Positions 28,243 through 36,236 of a stretch of DNA of 64,000 nt are shown here, one piece after another. The translations under genes and the position numbers were made by a program. Position 1 is the first letter of the stretch. Every line of letters starts with the position of its first letter. The notes below the pieces were generated by a model that saw only the letters and a list, made by a program, of their open reading frames with translations, was not told the DNA's origin and ran no database searches. This stretch comes from GCA-003244245 sp050699435 (GTDB taxonomy: Bacteria > Actinomycetota > Actinomycetes > Mycobacteriales > Pseudonocardiaceae): positions 1 through 64,000 of the forward strand of contig JBOHGM010000008.1 of assembly GCA_050699435.1 (NCBI GenBank), written 5' to 3'.

Positions 28243-28671
28243 CTAGTCCTCGGAATCGAGTGCGGCTGCGGTCGCGAGTTCCCGCCAGGTCTGCGGACCG
28301 ACGATGCCGTCCTGCTTCAGATCGTTGTCCGCTTGGAAACCCTTGACGGCGCTCTCTGTCTTGGGACCGAAGATGCCGTCGACGGCCACCGTAGGAACCA
28401 CAATCCGGCTCAGGATAACCTGTACCGCCTTGACGGCCTGGCCGCTGCTGCCCTCCTGGAGAGTGCGGATCAGACGCGACCAGGTCTGCGGACCGACGAT
28501 TCCGTCCTGTTGCAGGTCGTTGTCCGCTTGGAAGCTCTTGACGGCGGCCTCCGTCTTGGGGCCGAAGATGCCGTCGACCGTCACCGTGATGCCTCGGTCG
28601 TCTAGCAGGTACTGCATCACGCGCACGGCAGCATTGCGATCGTCACGCCGAAGTATCGGGAACGTGCTCAT
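28243..28671 (-). CDS. Protein with two peptidoglycan-binding domains
   Basis: A 142-residue protein made of two PG_binding_1 repeats, each with a VDGIFGPKTE core and the final DGIVGPQTW. No signal peptide is apparent, so export would need a non-classical route, or the protein acts on intracellular or released wall material. The two repeats are nearly identical in DNA, indicating recent duplication or gene conversion. It converges on rpsA with 15 bases between stops. Confidence 0.88.
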   Translation of the reverse strand: MSTFPILRRDDRNAAVRVMQYLLDDRGITVTVDGIFGPKTEAAVKSFQADNDLQQDGIVGPQTWSRLIRTLQEGSSGQAVKAVQVILSRIVVPTVAVDGIFGPKTESAVKGFQADNDLKQDGIVGPQTWRELATAAALDSED

Positions 28672-28711
28672 CGAGAGAACCGTCCTACTCTGTCGTTGTG
28701 GACGCTCTGTT

Positions 28712-28741
28712 GTTGTCGACGGGGTCGTTGTCGACGGGGTC
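28712..28741. repeat. Two copies of a 15-bp tandem repeat
   Basis: GTTGTCGACGGGGTC occurs twice back to back in the intergenic region between the peptidoglycan-binding gene and coaE. It may be a regulator site or simple slippage. Confidence 0.6.
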
Positions 28742-28827
28742 GTTCTGGCTGGGGTGCGCGATGCAAAGGGATGCTCGCATTTCGCAGCATGTGAAGTAGC
28801 TCACAGTGACTCTTCGCTGTCAAGAGA

Positions 28828-28886
28828 TGATCACCTCACTGGGCCAGGGTCACGTTTGTTGATCACCTCACTGGGCCAGGGTCACG
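28828..28886. repeat. 27-bp direct repeat upstream of coaE
   Basis: Two copies of a 27-base unit (TGATCACCTCACTGGG at its left end) start at 28828 and 28860, a 32-base period of about three helical turns. The second copy ends 23 bases before the coaE start, a position suited to a promoter-proximal regulator site. Confidence 0.65.
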
Positions 28887-28909
28887 GGTGTTGCTGTCAC
28901 AATCGCGTA

Positions 28910-30091
28910 GTGCTGAGGGTAGGACTGACCGGGGGGATCGGGTCCGGTAAGTCGACGGTGGCTGCCAGGCTCGCCGAGCGGGGGGCGTGGATCATCGACT
29001 CGGACCAGATAGCCCGCGAGGTCGTCGAACCCGGATCCGAGGGGTTGCGCGGCGTGGTCGAGGAATTCGGTGCGCAGATCCTCACCGAGGAGGGTGCGCT
29101 GGACCGGGCTGCGCTGGCGGCGCGGATCTTCGACGATGCGGACGCCCGGCGCCGTCTCAACACCATCGTGCACCCGCTGGTCGGGCGGCGCTCCGCCGAG
29201 TTGCTGGCGGCCGCGCCATCCGACGCGATCGTGGTCCAGGACATTCCGCTGCTTGTCGAGGCCGGGCTGGCGGCGGGTTTTGCGCTGGTCGTAGTGGTGC
29301 ATGCGGATCTCGAGGTGCGGGTACGCCGGTTGGCTGAGCAGCGCGGCATGCCCCAGTCCGATGCGAGGGCGCGGATCGCTGCGCAGGGCACCGACGAGCT
29401 GCGTCGCGCAGCGGCGGACGTATGGCTGGACAACAGCGGCTCCCGGCACACCACGACCACCGCAGTGGATCGGTTGTGGGCTGAGCGGCTGGTGCCCTTC
29501 GAGCGCAACCTGCGACACCGAGCTCGCGCACCGCGGTCTGCGGCCCCCGTCCTCGTGCGTCCCGACCGCAGCTGGCCGCAACAGGCGCAACGAGTGATCA
29601 TGCGCATCGAGGTGGTGGCACGCGAGTGGGCGCTGCGGGTTGACCACATCGGCTCGACGTCGGTCCCCGGCCTGGACGCAACGGACGTGCTGGACCTGCA
29701 GGTGGTGACCGCAGACCTCGACGGGGCGAAGCGACTGGCCGACGTCCTGATCGAGGCGGGGCTGGTCAGGCTTGACGATCGTTGGTGGGACAACGCCCGC
29801 GACGGCAGCACCCCGGACAAGATGGTGGTGACCAACGCCGATCCCGGCCGAGCGGTCAACTGCCACATCCGGCCGGTGGCCTCCCCAACCTGGCGGGAAG
29901 CCTTGCTGCTGCGGGACTGGCTGCGGGCCCATCCGGATGGTGTGCGTGCGTACGCCGCGCTCAAGCACAGGCTGGTGGCGCAATCGTGGGACAGCATCGA
30001 TGCCTACGCCGAGGCGAAGACCCCGTTCGTGCACTGCGCGCTGGACCGGGCCGAGCGCTGGGCGGCGCAGACCGGCTGGCGGGTCGGCTGA
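28910..30091 (+). CDS. coaE: Dephospho-CoA kinase fused to a GrpB/UPF0157 domain
   Basis: A 393-residue two-domain protein. Residues 1-200 are the kinase for the last step of coenzyme A synthesis: P-loop GLTGGIGSGKST, IIDSDQIAREVV, the lid ADLEVRVRRLAEQRGM. Residues ~215-393 are a GrpB domain of the nucleotidyltransferase superfamily (VDHIGSTSVPGLDATDVLDL). The same fusion occurs in M. tuberculosis Rv1631, where the second domain is reported to assist folding. The GTG at 28910 is chosen because the kinase motif begins five residues later; the longer open frame upstream crosses intergenic repeats. Confidence 0.94.
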   Translation: MLRVGLTGGIGSGKSTVAARLAERGAWIIDSDQIAREVVEPGSEGLRGVVEEFGAQILTEEGALDRAALAARIFDDADARRRLNTIVHPLVGRRSAELLAAAPSDAIVVQDIPLLVEAGLAAGFALVVVVHADLEVRVRRLAEQRGMPQSDARARIAAQGTDELRRAAADVWLDNSGSRHTTTTAVDRLWAERLVPFERNLRHRARAPRSAAPVLVRPDRSWPQQAQRVIMRIEVVAREWALRVDHIGSTSVPGLDATDVLDLQVVTADLDGAKRLADVLIEAGLVRLDDRWWDNARDGSTPDKMVVTNADPGRAVNCHIRPVASPTWREALLLRDWLRAHPDGVRAYAALKHRLVAQSWDSIDAYAEAKTPFVHCALDRAERWAAQTGWRVG

Positions 30092-30112
30092 CGGCCAGAC
30101 AGCGCAGCCGGG

Positions 30113-30676
30113 TCAGAACAGAGCCGGCCAGTGCTGCGTGATGCCCCGGCCGGCAAGCCAGGATCGCAGGTCGTAGCGATGCCTGGTGAGCTGTTCCAGT
30201 GCGCGGTGCACCGCCTGCAGCGCGAGGTCAGCGTCCACCGGTCGCAGCACACCGGCGGCGACTGCGGCGGCGAAGTCCTCCGCACTGGCGACTCGAGGCA
30301 CCGAACCGGACACCACGGTCAGCCCCAGCAGCATGTCCGTGGTGCGCCAGTGCCGGGCGTCGTGCTCGATCCGCACCGCGGTGAGCACGCTGCACCTGCT
30401 CCGGTCATGGCGCGAGCGTGGTCGCCCGGCGGATAGCCGCAGCCCGTCGGCGGGCAGCAACCAGCAGGCTTGCGACTCGACCTCGGGATCGTCCGGAGTG
30501 CTGAACTCCAGGTGCAGTCCCCAGGGCTCGGCGTGGCAGCAGGTCAGCCGACGGACGGTACCTGAAGAGTACGTCCGCGTCCTGGCCACGGTGTCCACCA
30601 CGTCGACCAGTTGAGGGGTCAGGACGGCGCCCACGTGGCGAGCGTAGTGGGCGTGCGGCGCCACCTCAGGCCGCAT
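30113..30676 (-). CDS. DUF402-like protein, second paralogue
   Basis: A ~187-residue cytoplasmic protein related to the next gene: both share a strand-rich centre with the pattern QACWLLPADGLRLS (here) and ESWLLPAVGLRVS (neighbour), then a helical C-terminus ending in HRYDLRSWLA / HGYRLDCWLA. DUF402 proteins include phosphatases acting on nucleotides, but key residues cannot be judged by eye here. The start is uncertain: GTG at 30634 would shorten it by 14 residues. It converges on coaE. Confidence 0.75.
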   Translation of the reverse strand: MRPEVAPHAHYARHVGAVLTPQLVDVVDTVARTRTYSSGTVRRLTCCHAEPWGLHLEFSTPDDPEVESQACWLLPADGLRLSAGRPRSRHDRSRCSVLTAVRIEHDARHWRTTDMLLGLTVVSGSVPRVASAEDFAAAVAAGVLRPVDADLALQAVHRALEQLTRHRYDLRSWLAGRGITQHWPALF

Positions 30677-30703
30677 CCCCCGAGGGGGTTGCTTCCTGCC
30701 CGT

Positions 30704-31282
30704 TCACGTATCGCCAACCTTGGCGGCAGGGTGTCGCGCCCAGGTCGGCCACGCCCCCAGCGTCGCCAGCCAGCAATCCAGCCGATAGCCGTGCCTGGCC
30801 AGACCGTCGACCGCCCGGTAGGCCGTAGCCAGCGCGTTCTGTGCGGCGGGTCGGTCGAGCAATCCCGCGACGACCGCGTCCAGCAGTTCGTCGGTGTCGA
30901 GCACTTCGAGGTCGCGACCTACCCGCAGCACCAGGTCCAGGTAGTGATCTTCGGTCCGCCACTGTCTGCCCTGCACGTCGATGCGCACCACGTCGAGGTA
31001 GAAGTCTTGGTCGCGCTCGTGCCCGGGGTGGAAGAACCAGTCGGAGACCCGCAGCCCCACCGCAGGCAGCAGCCAGGACTCGATCGCGCGGATCGAGGGA
31101 TGGTCGATGACGTCGCGGGCGAGATACAGACCGAACGGCTCGACCCGGTACTCCCGCACCCTGCGGACGACGCCCTTGGGGTCGGTATTGGTCATCGCGT
31201 CCAGGTCGAACACCTCGACCTTGGGAGCGTGCACGTGAGCGACGGCAGGGGTAACGCTGTCGCCGGGATGGGTCGTGGTCAT
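30704..31282 (-). CDS. DUF402 domain protein (Rv1632c-like)
   Basis: A 192-residue cytoplasmic protein with the DUF402 core (EYRVEPFGLYLARDVIDH, ESWLLPAVGLRVSDWFFHPG, DFYLDVVRIDVQGRQWRTED). In M. tuberculosis a homologue sits at the same place between coaE and uvrB. The ATG is preceded by a minus-strand TAGGCT box (31291-31296) 8 bases away, another leaderless arrangement. Enzymatic function unknown; family relatives are nucleoside phosphatases. Confidence 0.85.
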   Translation of the reverse strand: MTTTHPGDSVTPAVAHVHAPKVEVFDLDAMTNTDPKGVVRRVREYRVEPFGLYLARDVIDHPSIRAIESWLLPAVGLRVSDWFFHPGHERDQDFYLDVVRIDVQGRQWRTEDHYLDLVLRVGRDLEVLDTDELLDAVVAGLLDRPAAQNALATAYRAVDGLARHGYRLDCWLATLGAWPTWARHPAAKVGDT

Positions 31283-31343
31283 CCACGTCCAGCCTACGCA
31301 TCGCTGCGGCGCCTGGCCTGCACCACCGCAGGAATGTCAGAGT

Positions 31344-31402
31344 CCACGCCTACTCTGGGGGCGTGGCATTCGCCACGCCTACTCTGGGGGCGTGGCATTC
31401 GC
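31344..31402. repeat. 29-bp tandem duplication spanning promoter and start of uvrB
   Basis: A unit beginning CCACGCCTACTCTGGGGG occurs at 31344 and again at 31373. Each copy has the TACTCT -10 box and a GTG 6 bases later. Because 29 is not a multiple of three, the upstream start reads a different frame from uvrB. Confidence 0.85.
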
Positions 31403-31419
31403 GACTGAATACCCGGTGA
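31363..31419 (+). CDS. Possible 18-codon upstream peptide overlapping the uvrB start
   Basis: The first repeat copy would start a leaderless message at GTG 31363, encoding MAFATPTLGAWHSRLNTR and ending at TGA 31417-31419, inside the uvrB coding region and out of its frame. It could lower or couple uvrB translation, or have no effect. Inferred from the duplication only. Confidence 0.3.
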   Translation: MAFATPTLGAWHSRLNTR

Positions 31420-33554
31420 CCGCGCACTCGCAGTTCCGTCCGGTGCAGGAGATCCCCCGCACCGGGAGCCGCTTCGAGGTGGTCAGCGACTACGAGCCCG
31501 CAGGCGACCAGCCCGCCGCGATCGCGGACCTCGAACGGCGCCTCACGGCGGGCGAGCCGGACGTGGTGCTGCTCGGCGCGACCGGCACCGGCAAATCAGC
31601 CACCACGGCCTGGCTGATCGAGCGGCTGCAGCGACCGACGCTGGTGATGGCGCCGAACAAAACCCTCGCCGCTCAGCTGGCCAATGAGCTGCGCGACATG
31701 CTGCCGAACAACGCGGTGGAGTACTTCGTCTCCTACTACGACTACTACCAGCCCGAGGCCTACATCGCGCAGACCGACACCTACATCGAGAAGGACTCCT
31801 CGATCAACGAGGACGTGGAGCGGTTGCGGCACTCGGCGACCTCGACCCTGCTCTCCCGGCGTGACGTGGTGGTGGTCGCCTCGGTGTCCTGCATCTACGG
31901 GCTGGGCACCCCGCAGTCCTACCTGGACCGCTCCGTCCAGCTCCACCTCGGCGCCGAGGTGGAGCGCGACGCGCTGCTGCGAGCGCTGGTCGACGTGCAG
32001 TACACCCGCAACGACCTGGCCTTCGCCCGGGGCACGTTCCGGGTCCGTGGGGACACTGTGGAGATCATCCCGGCCTACGAGGAGCTGGCCGTCCGGATCG
32101 AGTTCTTCGGCGACGAGATCGAATCGCTGTACTACCTGCACCCCCTCACCGGTGAGGTGGTCCGCCAGGTGGCCGATGTGCGGATCTTCCCGGCGACCCA
32201 CTATGTGGCCGGCCCGGAGCGGATGGAGCGCGCCATCCGCGACATCGAAGCCGAAGTGGAGGAACGGCTCGCCGTGCTGGAGGGGCAGGGCAAGCTGCTG
32301 GAGGCCCAGCGGCTGCGGATGCGCACCCAGTACGACGTGGAGATGATGCGCCAGGTCGGGTTCTGCTCGGGGATCGAGAACTACTCGCGGCACATCGACG
32401 GTCGTGCGGCCGGCTCCGCCCCGGCGACGTTGCTCGACTACTTTCCCGCCGACTTCCTGCTCGTCATCGACGAATCGCATGTCACCGTGCCGCAGATCGG
32501 CGGCATGTTCGAGGGCGATATGTCCCGCAAGCGCAACCTGGTCGATCACGGCTTCCGGCTGCCCTCCGCGATGGACAACCGGCCACTGACCTGGGAGGAG
32601 TTCAGCGACCGCGTTGGCCAGACGGTCTACCTCTCGGCAACGCCGGGGCCGTATGAGATGGGCCAGGCCGGCGGCGAGTTCGTCGAGCAGGTCATCCGGC
32701 CGACCGGGCTGGTCGACCCTGAGGTGATGGTCAAACCCACCACGGGGCAGATCGACGACCTGGTGCACGAGATCCGGGAACGGGCCGAGCGCGGCGAGCG
32801 GGTGCTGGTCACCACGCTGACCAAGAAGATGGCCGAGGACCTCACCGACTATCTGCTCGAGCTCGGCATCCGGGTCCGCTACCTGCACTCCGAAGTCGAC
32901 ACGCTGCGCCGGGTGGAGCTGCTACGGCAGTTGCGGCAGGGCGAGTTCGACGTGCTGGTCGGGATCAACCTGTTGCGCGAGGGCCTGGACCTGCCCGAGG
33001 TGTCGCTGGTGGCGATCCTGGACGCGGACAAGGAGGGGTTCCTGCGCAGCGAGACGTCGCTGATCCAGACCATCGGCCGGGCCGCCCGCAACGTGTCCGG
33101 GCAGGTGCACATGTACGCCGATAGGGTCACCGACTCGATGCGCCGGGCCATCGACGAGACCAACCGGCGCCGGGCCAAGCAGGTCGCCTACAACACCGAA
33201 CGCGGATTAGACCCGCAACCGCTGCGCAAAAAGATCAACGACATCCTCGACCGGGTCTACGCCGAGGCGGAGGACACCGAGGGCGTAGCCGTCGGGGGGT
33301 CCGGGCGCAACGCATCGCGGGGCAAGCGCGCTGCTGGCGAACCCGGTCGTGCGCGCGGCAGCGCGGGCGTGCTGGAAGGGCGGGACACCTCGTCGATGCC
33401 CCGCGCTGAGCTCGCTGATCTGGTGCAGCAGCTCACCGAGCAGATGATGGGCGCGGCCCGCGAGTTGCAGTTCGAACTTGCTGCGCGGCTCCGGGACGAG
33501 ATCGCCGACCTCAAGAAGGAGCTCCGCGGCATGGACGCTGCCGGCATCCGCTAG
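31392..33554 (+). CDS. uvrB: Excinuclease ABC subunit B
   Basis: A 720-residue helicase-like DNA damage verifier of nucleotide excision repair. Walker A is GATGTGKSATTAW; the beta-hairpin inserts into DNA at YYDYYQPEAYIAQTDTYIEK; LLVIDESHVTVPQ is the DEAD-like motif II; helicase motifs V/VI are NLLREGLDLPEV and QTIGRAARN. The C-terminal UVR motif that binds UvrC/UvrA is present (FELAARLRDEIADLKKELR). GTG at 31392 is chosen for the -10 box TACTCT 6 bases upstream and the usual FRPVQEIPRTGSRFEV opening. No LexA-type palindrome is visible. Confidence 0.97.
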   Translation: MAFATEYPVTAHSQFRPVQEIPRTGSRFEVVSDYEPAGDQPAAIADLERRLTAGEPDVVLLGATGTGKSATTAWLIERLQRPTLVMAPNKTLAAQLANELRDMLPNNAVEYFVSYYDYYQPEAYIAQTDTYIEKDSSINEDVERLRHSATSTLLSRRDVVVVASVSCIYGLGTPQSYLDRSVQLHLGAEVERDALLRALVDVQYTRNDLAFARGTFRVRGDTVEIIPAYEELAVRIEFFGDEIESLYYLHPLTGEVVRQVADVRIFPATHYVAGPERMERAIRDIEAEVEERLAVLEGQGKLLEAQRLRMRTQYDVEMMRQVGFCSGIENYSRHIDGRAAGSAPATLLDYFPADFLLVIDESHVTVPQIGGMFEGDMSRKRNLVDHGFRLPSAMDNRPLTWEEFSDRVGQTVYLSATPGPYEMGQAGGEFVEQVIRPTGLVDPEVMVKPTTGQIDDLVHEIRERAERGERVLVTTLTKKMAEDLTDYLLELGIRVRYLHSEVDTLRRVELLRQLRQGEFDVLVGINLLREGLDLPEVSLVAILDADKEGFLRSETSLIQTIGRAARNVSGQVHMYADRVTDSMRRAIDETNRRRAKQVAYNTERGLDPQPLRKKINDILDRVYAEAEDTEGVAVGGSGRNASRGKRAAGEPGRARGSAGVLEGRDTSSMPRAELADLVQQLTEQMMGAARELQFELAARLRDEIADLKKELRGMDAAGIR

Positions 33555-33600
33555 TTGGGGGCTCTTCACGTACCGCCGGTGCCACCCTCATCGAGGCGCA

Positions 33601-33666
33601 CAGCGACTGGGTTCGCGGTGGATTGTGCTGCTCGACCCGGAGGGCAACGAATTCTGCGTAACCTGA
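33601..33666 (+). pseudogene. C-terminal remnant of a VOC/glyoxalase-type protein
   Basis: After uvrB the reading WIVLLDPEGNEFCVT-stop is the characteristic last strand of vicinal-oxygen-chelate proteins. Nothing of the rest of such a protein precedes it; the upstream bases run into the uvrB end. It is a deletion scar. Confidence 0.6.
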
Positions 33667-33720
33667 CGCTCAGGCCCTAGCCGCAATGGGGCTACCAGTA
33701 CTGAGTGGAGGTGATGGCTC

Positions 33721-34905
33721 GTGTCCTCCCAGGCGGACGTGCTCACAACCCGGTTCGGTGACGGTCTAGCCGTCGGCCCCGATCTGACCCGCTCCGCAAC
33801 GGCTGCTGTGGAGCAGGCCATTGCCCCGCTCGCCGGGCAGCGGCCCGACCTGCTGTGCGTGTTCGTCTGCGGCGACGATCCTGCGGCAGTCGAAGCGGCG
33901 GGTACCCGCGCGATGGACGTGGCCGGGGCCCGTACGACGCTGGGCTGCAGTGCCGGCGGCGTGCTCGGCGCAGGCCGGGGCGTGGAGACCGAGCGGGCGG
34001 TCAGCGCATTCGCCGCGTGCCTTCCCGGCGCCAGGTGCACCCCGTTCCAGCTGGAGCTCACGCACACGCCTGACGGCGCCGCCGTGACCGGGATGCCGGA
34101 CCGGCGCGAGGACGACGCCGTCGCGGTGCTCCTCGCTGACCCTGCCACCTTTCCCGTCGCCGCCTTCGTGCAACGGTCGAATGAGGACATCCCCAGCCTC
34201 CCGTTCATCGGCGGTGTGGCCAGCGGTCCTGTTGACTCCGGTTCGGCGCGGCTGTTCATGGACGGACGCAGCGTGCCGGCCGGAGCCGTGGGGGTGGTAC
34301 TGGGCGGTTCGGTCGCCGTGCGTCCGCTGGTGAGTCAGGGATGCCGCCCCTTCGGTCCCCCGATGATCGTCACCAAGGCGGAGGGCAACGTCTTGCTGGA
34401 GCTGGCCGGGACGCCCGCGCTGACCAAGCTCGAGCAGATCGTCGCCGAGCTCGCTGATGAGGACCGGCGCGCCGTGGCACACGGACTGAACATCGGCGTC
34501 GTGATGGACGAGTACGCTCCGGAGCACGAGCGCGGTGATTTCCTCATCCGGGGTGTCGTGGGTGCCGACCGCGAGCAGGGCGCGATCGCCATCGGGGATT
34601 TCGTCGAGGTGGGTCGCACGGTCCGCTTTCAGGTGCGTGATGCGTCCGCAGCCGATGAGGACCTCACGGAGCTTTTCGCTCGGTTCCGTGCGGAGTGCGG
34701 CCCGGTCGGCGGCGCGCTGCTGTTCTCCTGCAACGGCCGTGGTAGGGCCATGTTCCCCAGCCCCGATCACGACGTGCTCGCGGTCCGCGCGGGTCTCGGT
34801 GCGACCGGTGTGGCCGGGTTCTTCGCGGCCGGCGAGATCGGCCCGGTCGCGGGTCGTAACCACGTGCACGGATTCACCGCGTCGATCCTCGCCTTCGGTT
34901 TGTGA
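33721..34905 (+). CDS. FIST-domain sensory protein
   Basis: A 394-residue soluble protein with FIST N (about 25-215; SNEDIPSLPFIGGVASG) and FIST C (about 225-375; FLIRGVVGADREQGAIAIGD, ALLFSCNGRGRAMF) domains. FIST modules are predicted to sense small ligands such as amino acids and usually sit in front of signalling domains; here the protein stands alone with no output domain. GTG at 33721 follows GGAGG by 9 bases. It converges on the GlxA regulator, which may or may not respond to it. Confidence 0.9.
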   Translation: MSSQADVLTTRFGDGLAVGPDLTRSATAAVEQAIAPLAGQRPDLLCVFVCGDDPAAVEAAGTRAMDVAGARTTLGCSAGGVLGAGRGVETERAVSAFAACLPGARCTPFQLELTHTPDGAAVTGMPDRREDDAVAVLLADPATFPVAAFVQRSNEDIPSLPFIGGVASGPVDSGSARLFMDGRSVPAGAVGVVLGGSVAVRPLVSQGCRPFGPPMIVTKAEGNVLLELAGTPALTKLEQIVAELADEDRRAVAHGLNIGVVMDEYAPEHERGDFLIRGVVGADREQGAIAIGDFVEVGRTVRFQVRDASAADEDLTELFARFRAECGPVGGALLFSCNGRGRAMFPSPDHDVLAVRAGLGATGVAGFFAAGEIGPVAGRNHVHGFTASILAFGL

Positions 34906-34926
34906 GAGGCGCGGGCGCACCAGCAC

Positions 34927-35925
34927 TCACGAGCCGGCGGCAGCAGTCCGGAAGGTGCGCCGGTAGACCTGCGGGGCTACCCCGCGCTCCCGGATGAAGT
35001 GCTCCCGCAACCCCGCGGCGGAGCCGAAGCCGGACCGGCGGGCAACCTCGTCGACCGGCAGTTCACCGCTCTCCAGCATCCGCTCGGCCAACCGGACCCG
35101 CTGGGCGAGCAGCCAGGCGTACGGGGTGGTGCCGGTGTGCGCCCGGAAGTGCCGGGCGAAGCTGCGCGGCGACATGTGCGCCCGGGACGCGAGTACCTCC
35201 ACCGTGAGCGGTTCCGCGGCGTTGCGCTGCGCCCAGGACATCACCTCCCCCAGCGGATTGCGGGCAGGCGGGACCGGCTGCTCGATGAACTGCGCCTGGC
35301 CGCCGTCCCGGTAGGGCGGCACCACCATCCGACGCGCCACTGAGTTGGCCACCTCACCGCCGAACACCTGCCGCAGCAGGTACAGCGAGGCGTCGATGCC
35401 CGCGGCGGTCCCCGCGCTGGTCACCACGGGGCCGGCGTCCACGTAGAGCACCCCGGGGTCCAGGTCGACCTGCGGGTAGCGCCGGGCGAAGTCCTCGGCG
35501 TGGCGCCAGTGCGTGGTGGCCCGGCGGCCGTCGAGAAGTCCGGTGGCGGCCACCGCGAAGGCCCCGGTGCAGTGCGCCAGCAACCGGGCGCCGCGGTCCA
35601 CCGCAGCGCGCAGCGCGTCCTGCAGTTCGGCCGAGGGCTCATCGTCGTGGTCCCAGGAGGTGACCACCACGAGGTCGGCGGTGGCCAGCCGTTCCAGGCC
35701 GTGCTCGGGCAGGATGCGCAGCCCGGTATCGGTGCGCAGCGGGCCCGGTTCACCGGCGACCACCGCGTAGTCGAATCCGGGCAGCCCGTCTGCGGTGCGG
35801 TCGTAGCCGAAGATCTCGCTGAATACCCCGAGGCCGAAGGTGCCGACGCCGTGGCAGGCGATGGCGGCCACGTCCCGGAGTTGCCATTCAGCTGGCTTGG
35901 CGAGGGATGTCTGAGCGAGCGACAT
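34927..35925 (-). CDS. GlxA-type AraC-family regulator
   Basis: A 332-residue regulator with an N-terminal DJ-1/PfpI-like domain (residues ~12-190; LLAHCTGAFAVAATGLLDG holds the nucleophile-elbow position) and a C-terminal AraC double helix-turn-helix (~225-325; MSPRSFARHFRAHTGTTPYA, EVARRSGFGSAAGLREHF). Such proteins bind DNA and often control catabolic genes. The ATG at 35925 has a TATCCT box (35933-35938, minus strand) 7 bases upstream, so I prefer it to the in-frame ATG at 35964. Confidence 0.92.
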   Translation of the reverse strand: MSLAQTSLAKPAEWQLRDVAAIACHGVGTFGLGVFSEIFGYDRTADGLPGFDYAVVAGEPGPLRTDTGLRILPEHGLERLATADLVVVTSWDHDDEPSAELQDALRAAVDRGARLLAHCTGAFAVAATGLLDGRRATTHWRHAEDFARRYPQVDLDPGVLYVDAGPVVTSAGTAAGIDASLYLLRQVFGGEVANSVARRMVVPPYRDGGQAQFIEQPVPPARNPLGEVMSWAQRNAAEPLTVEVLASRAHMSPRSFARHFRAHTGTTPYAWLLAQRVRLAERMLESGELPVDEVARRSGFGSAAGLREHFIRERGVAPQVYRRTFRTAAAGS

Positions 35926-35999
35926 ACTTGGCAGGATACCAGTGACAATCGGCATTCCTGCCACTCGCTGGCGCCCCGGGGCCAGCGCAGACTTGTTGC

Positions 36000-36236
36000 A
36001 TGTTCGCAGTCCACTGCCCCCGCCATGGTTCCCGGGTACTGCTCTCCGAGCGGCAGATCCGGGCGCTGCACACCACCGATGCCGGCATTGTGATCGAGGC
36101 CGAGTGCGATGACGGCGAACGCGTCTTCGTCGTCACCGGCCGCCGCGCACCGGCAGACCTGGCCGCCTCCCGTCAGCTGGTGATGTCCTTGGTGGCGAAC
36201 AGGCGCCAGGCCGCGACGCCGAAGACCGTCGCGTAG
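36000..36236 (+). CDS. Small hypothetical protein of actinobacterial type
   Basis: A 78-residue protein beginning MFAVHCPRHGSRVLL, with a CP-H motif and short beta strands (IVIEAECDDGERVFVVTGRR). I recognise the form as a small conserved actinobacterial protein of unknown function. Its last 64 bases overlap the convergent permease gene, so the C-terminus may be non-conserved. Confidence 0.6.
   Translation: MFAVHCPRHGSRVLLSERQIRALHTTDAGIVIEAECDDGERVFVVTGRRAPADLAASRQLVMSLVANRRQAATPKTVA

Noticed and set aside
28304..28909. Upstream extension of the coaE frame
   Set aside because: It crosses the peptidoglycan-binding gene and the intergenic repeats; the kinase P-loop begins just after GTG 28910.
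31283..31391. LexA-type operator before uvrB
   Set aside because: No palindrome of the actinobacterial LexA form is visible in the upstream region; only the -10 duplication is present.
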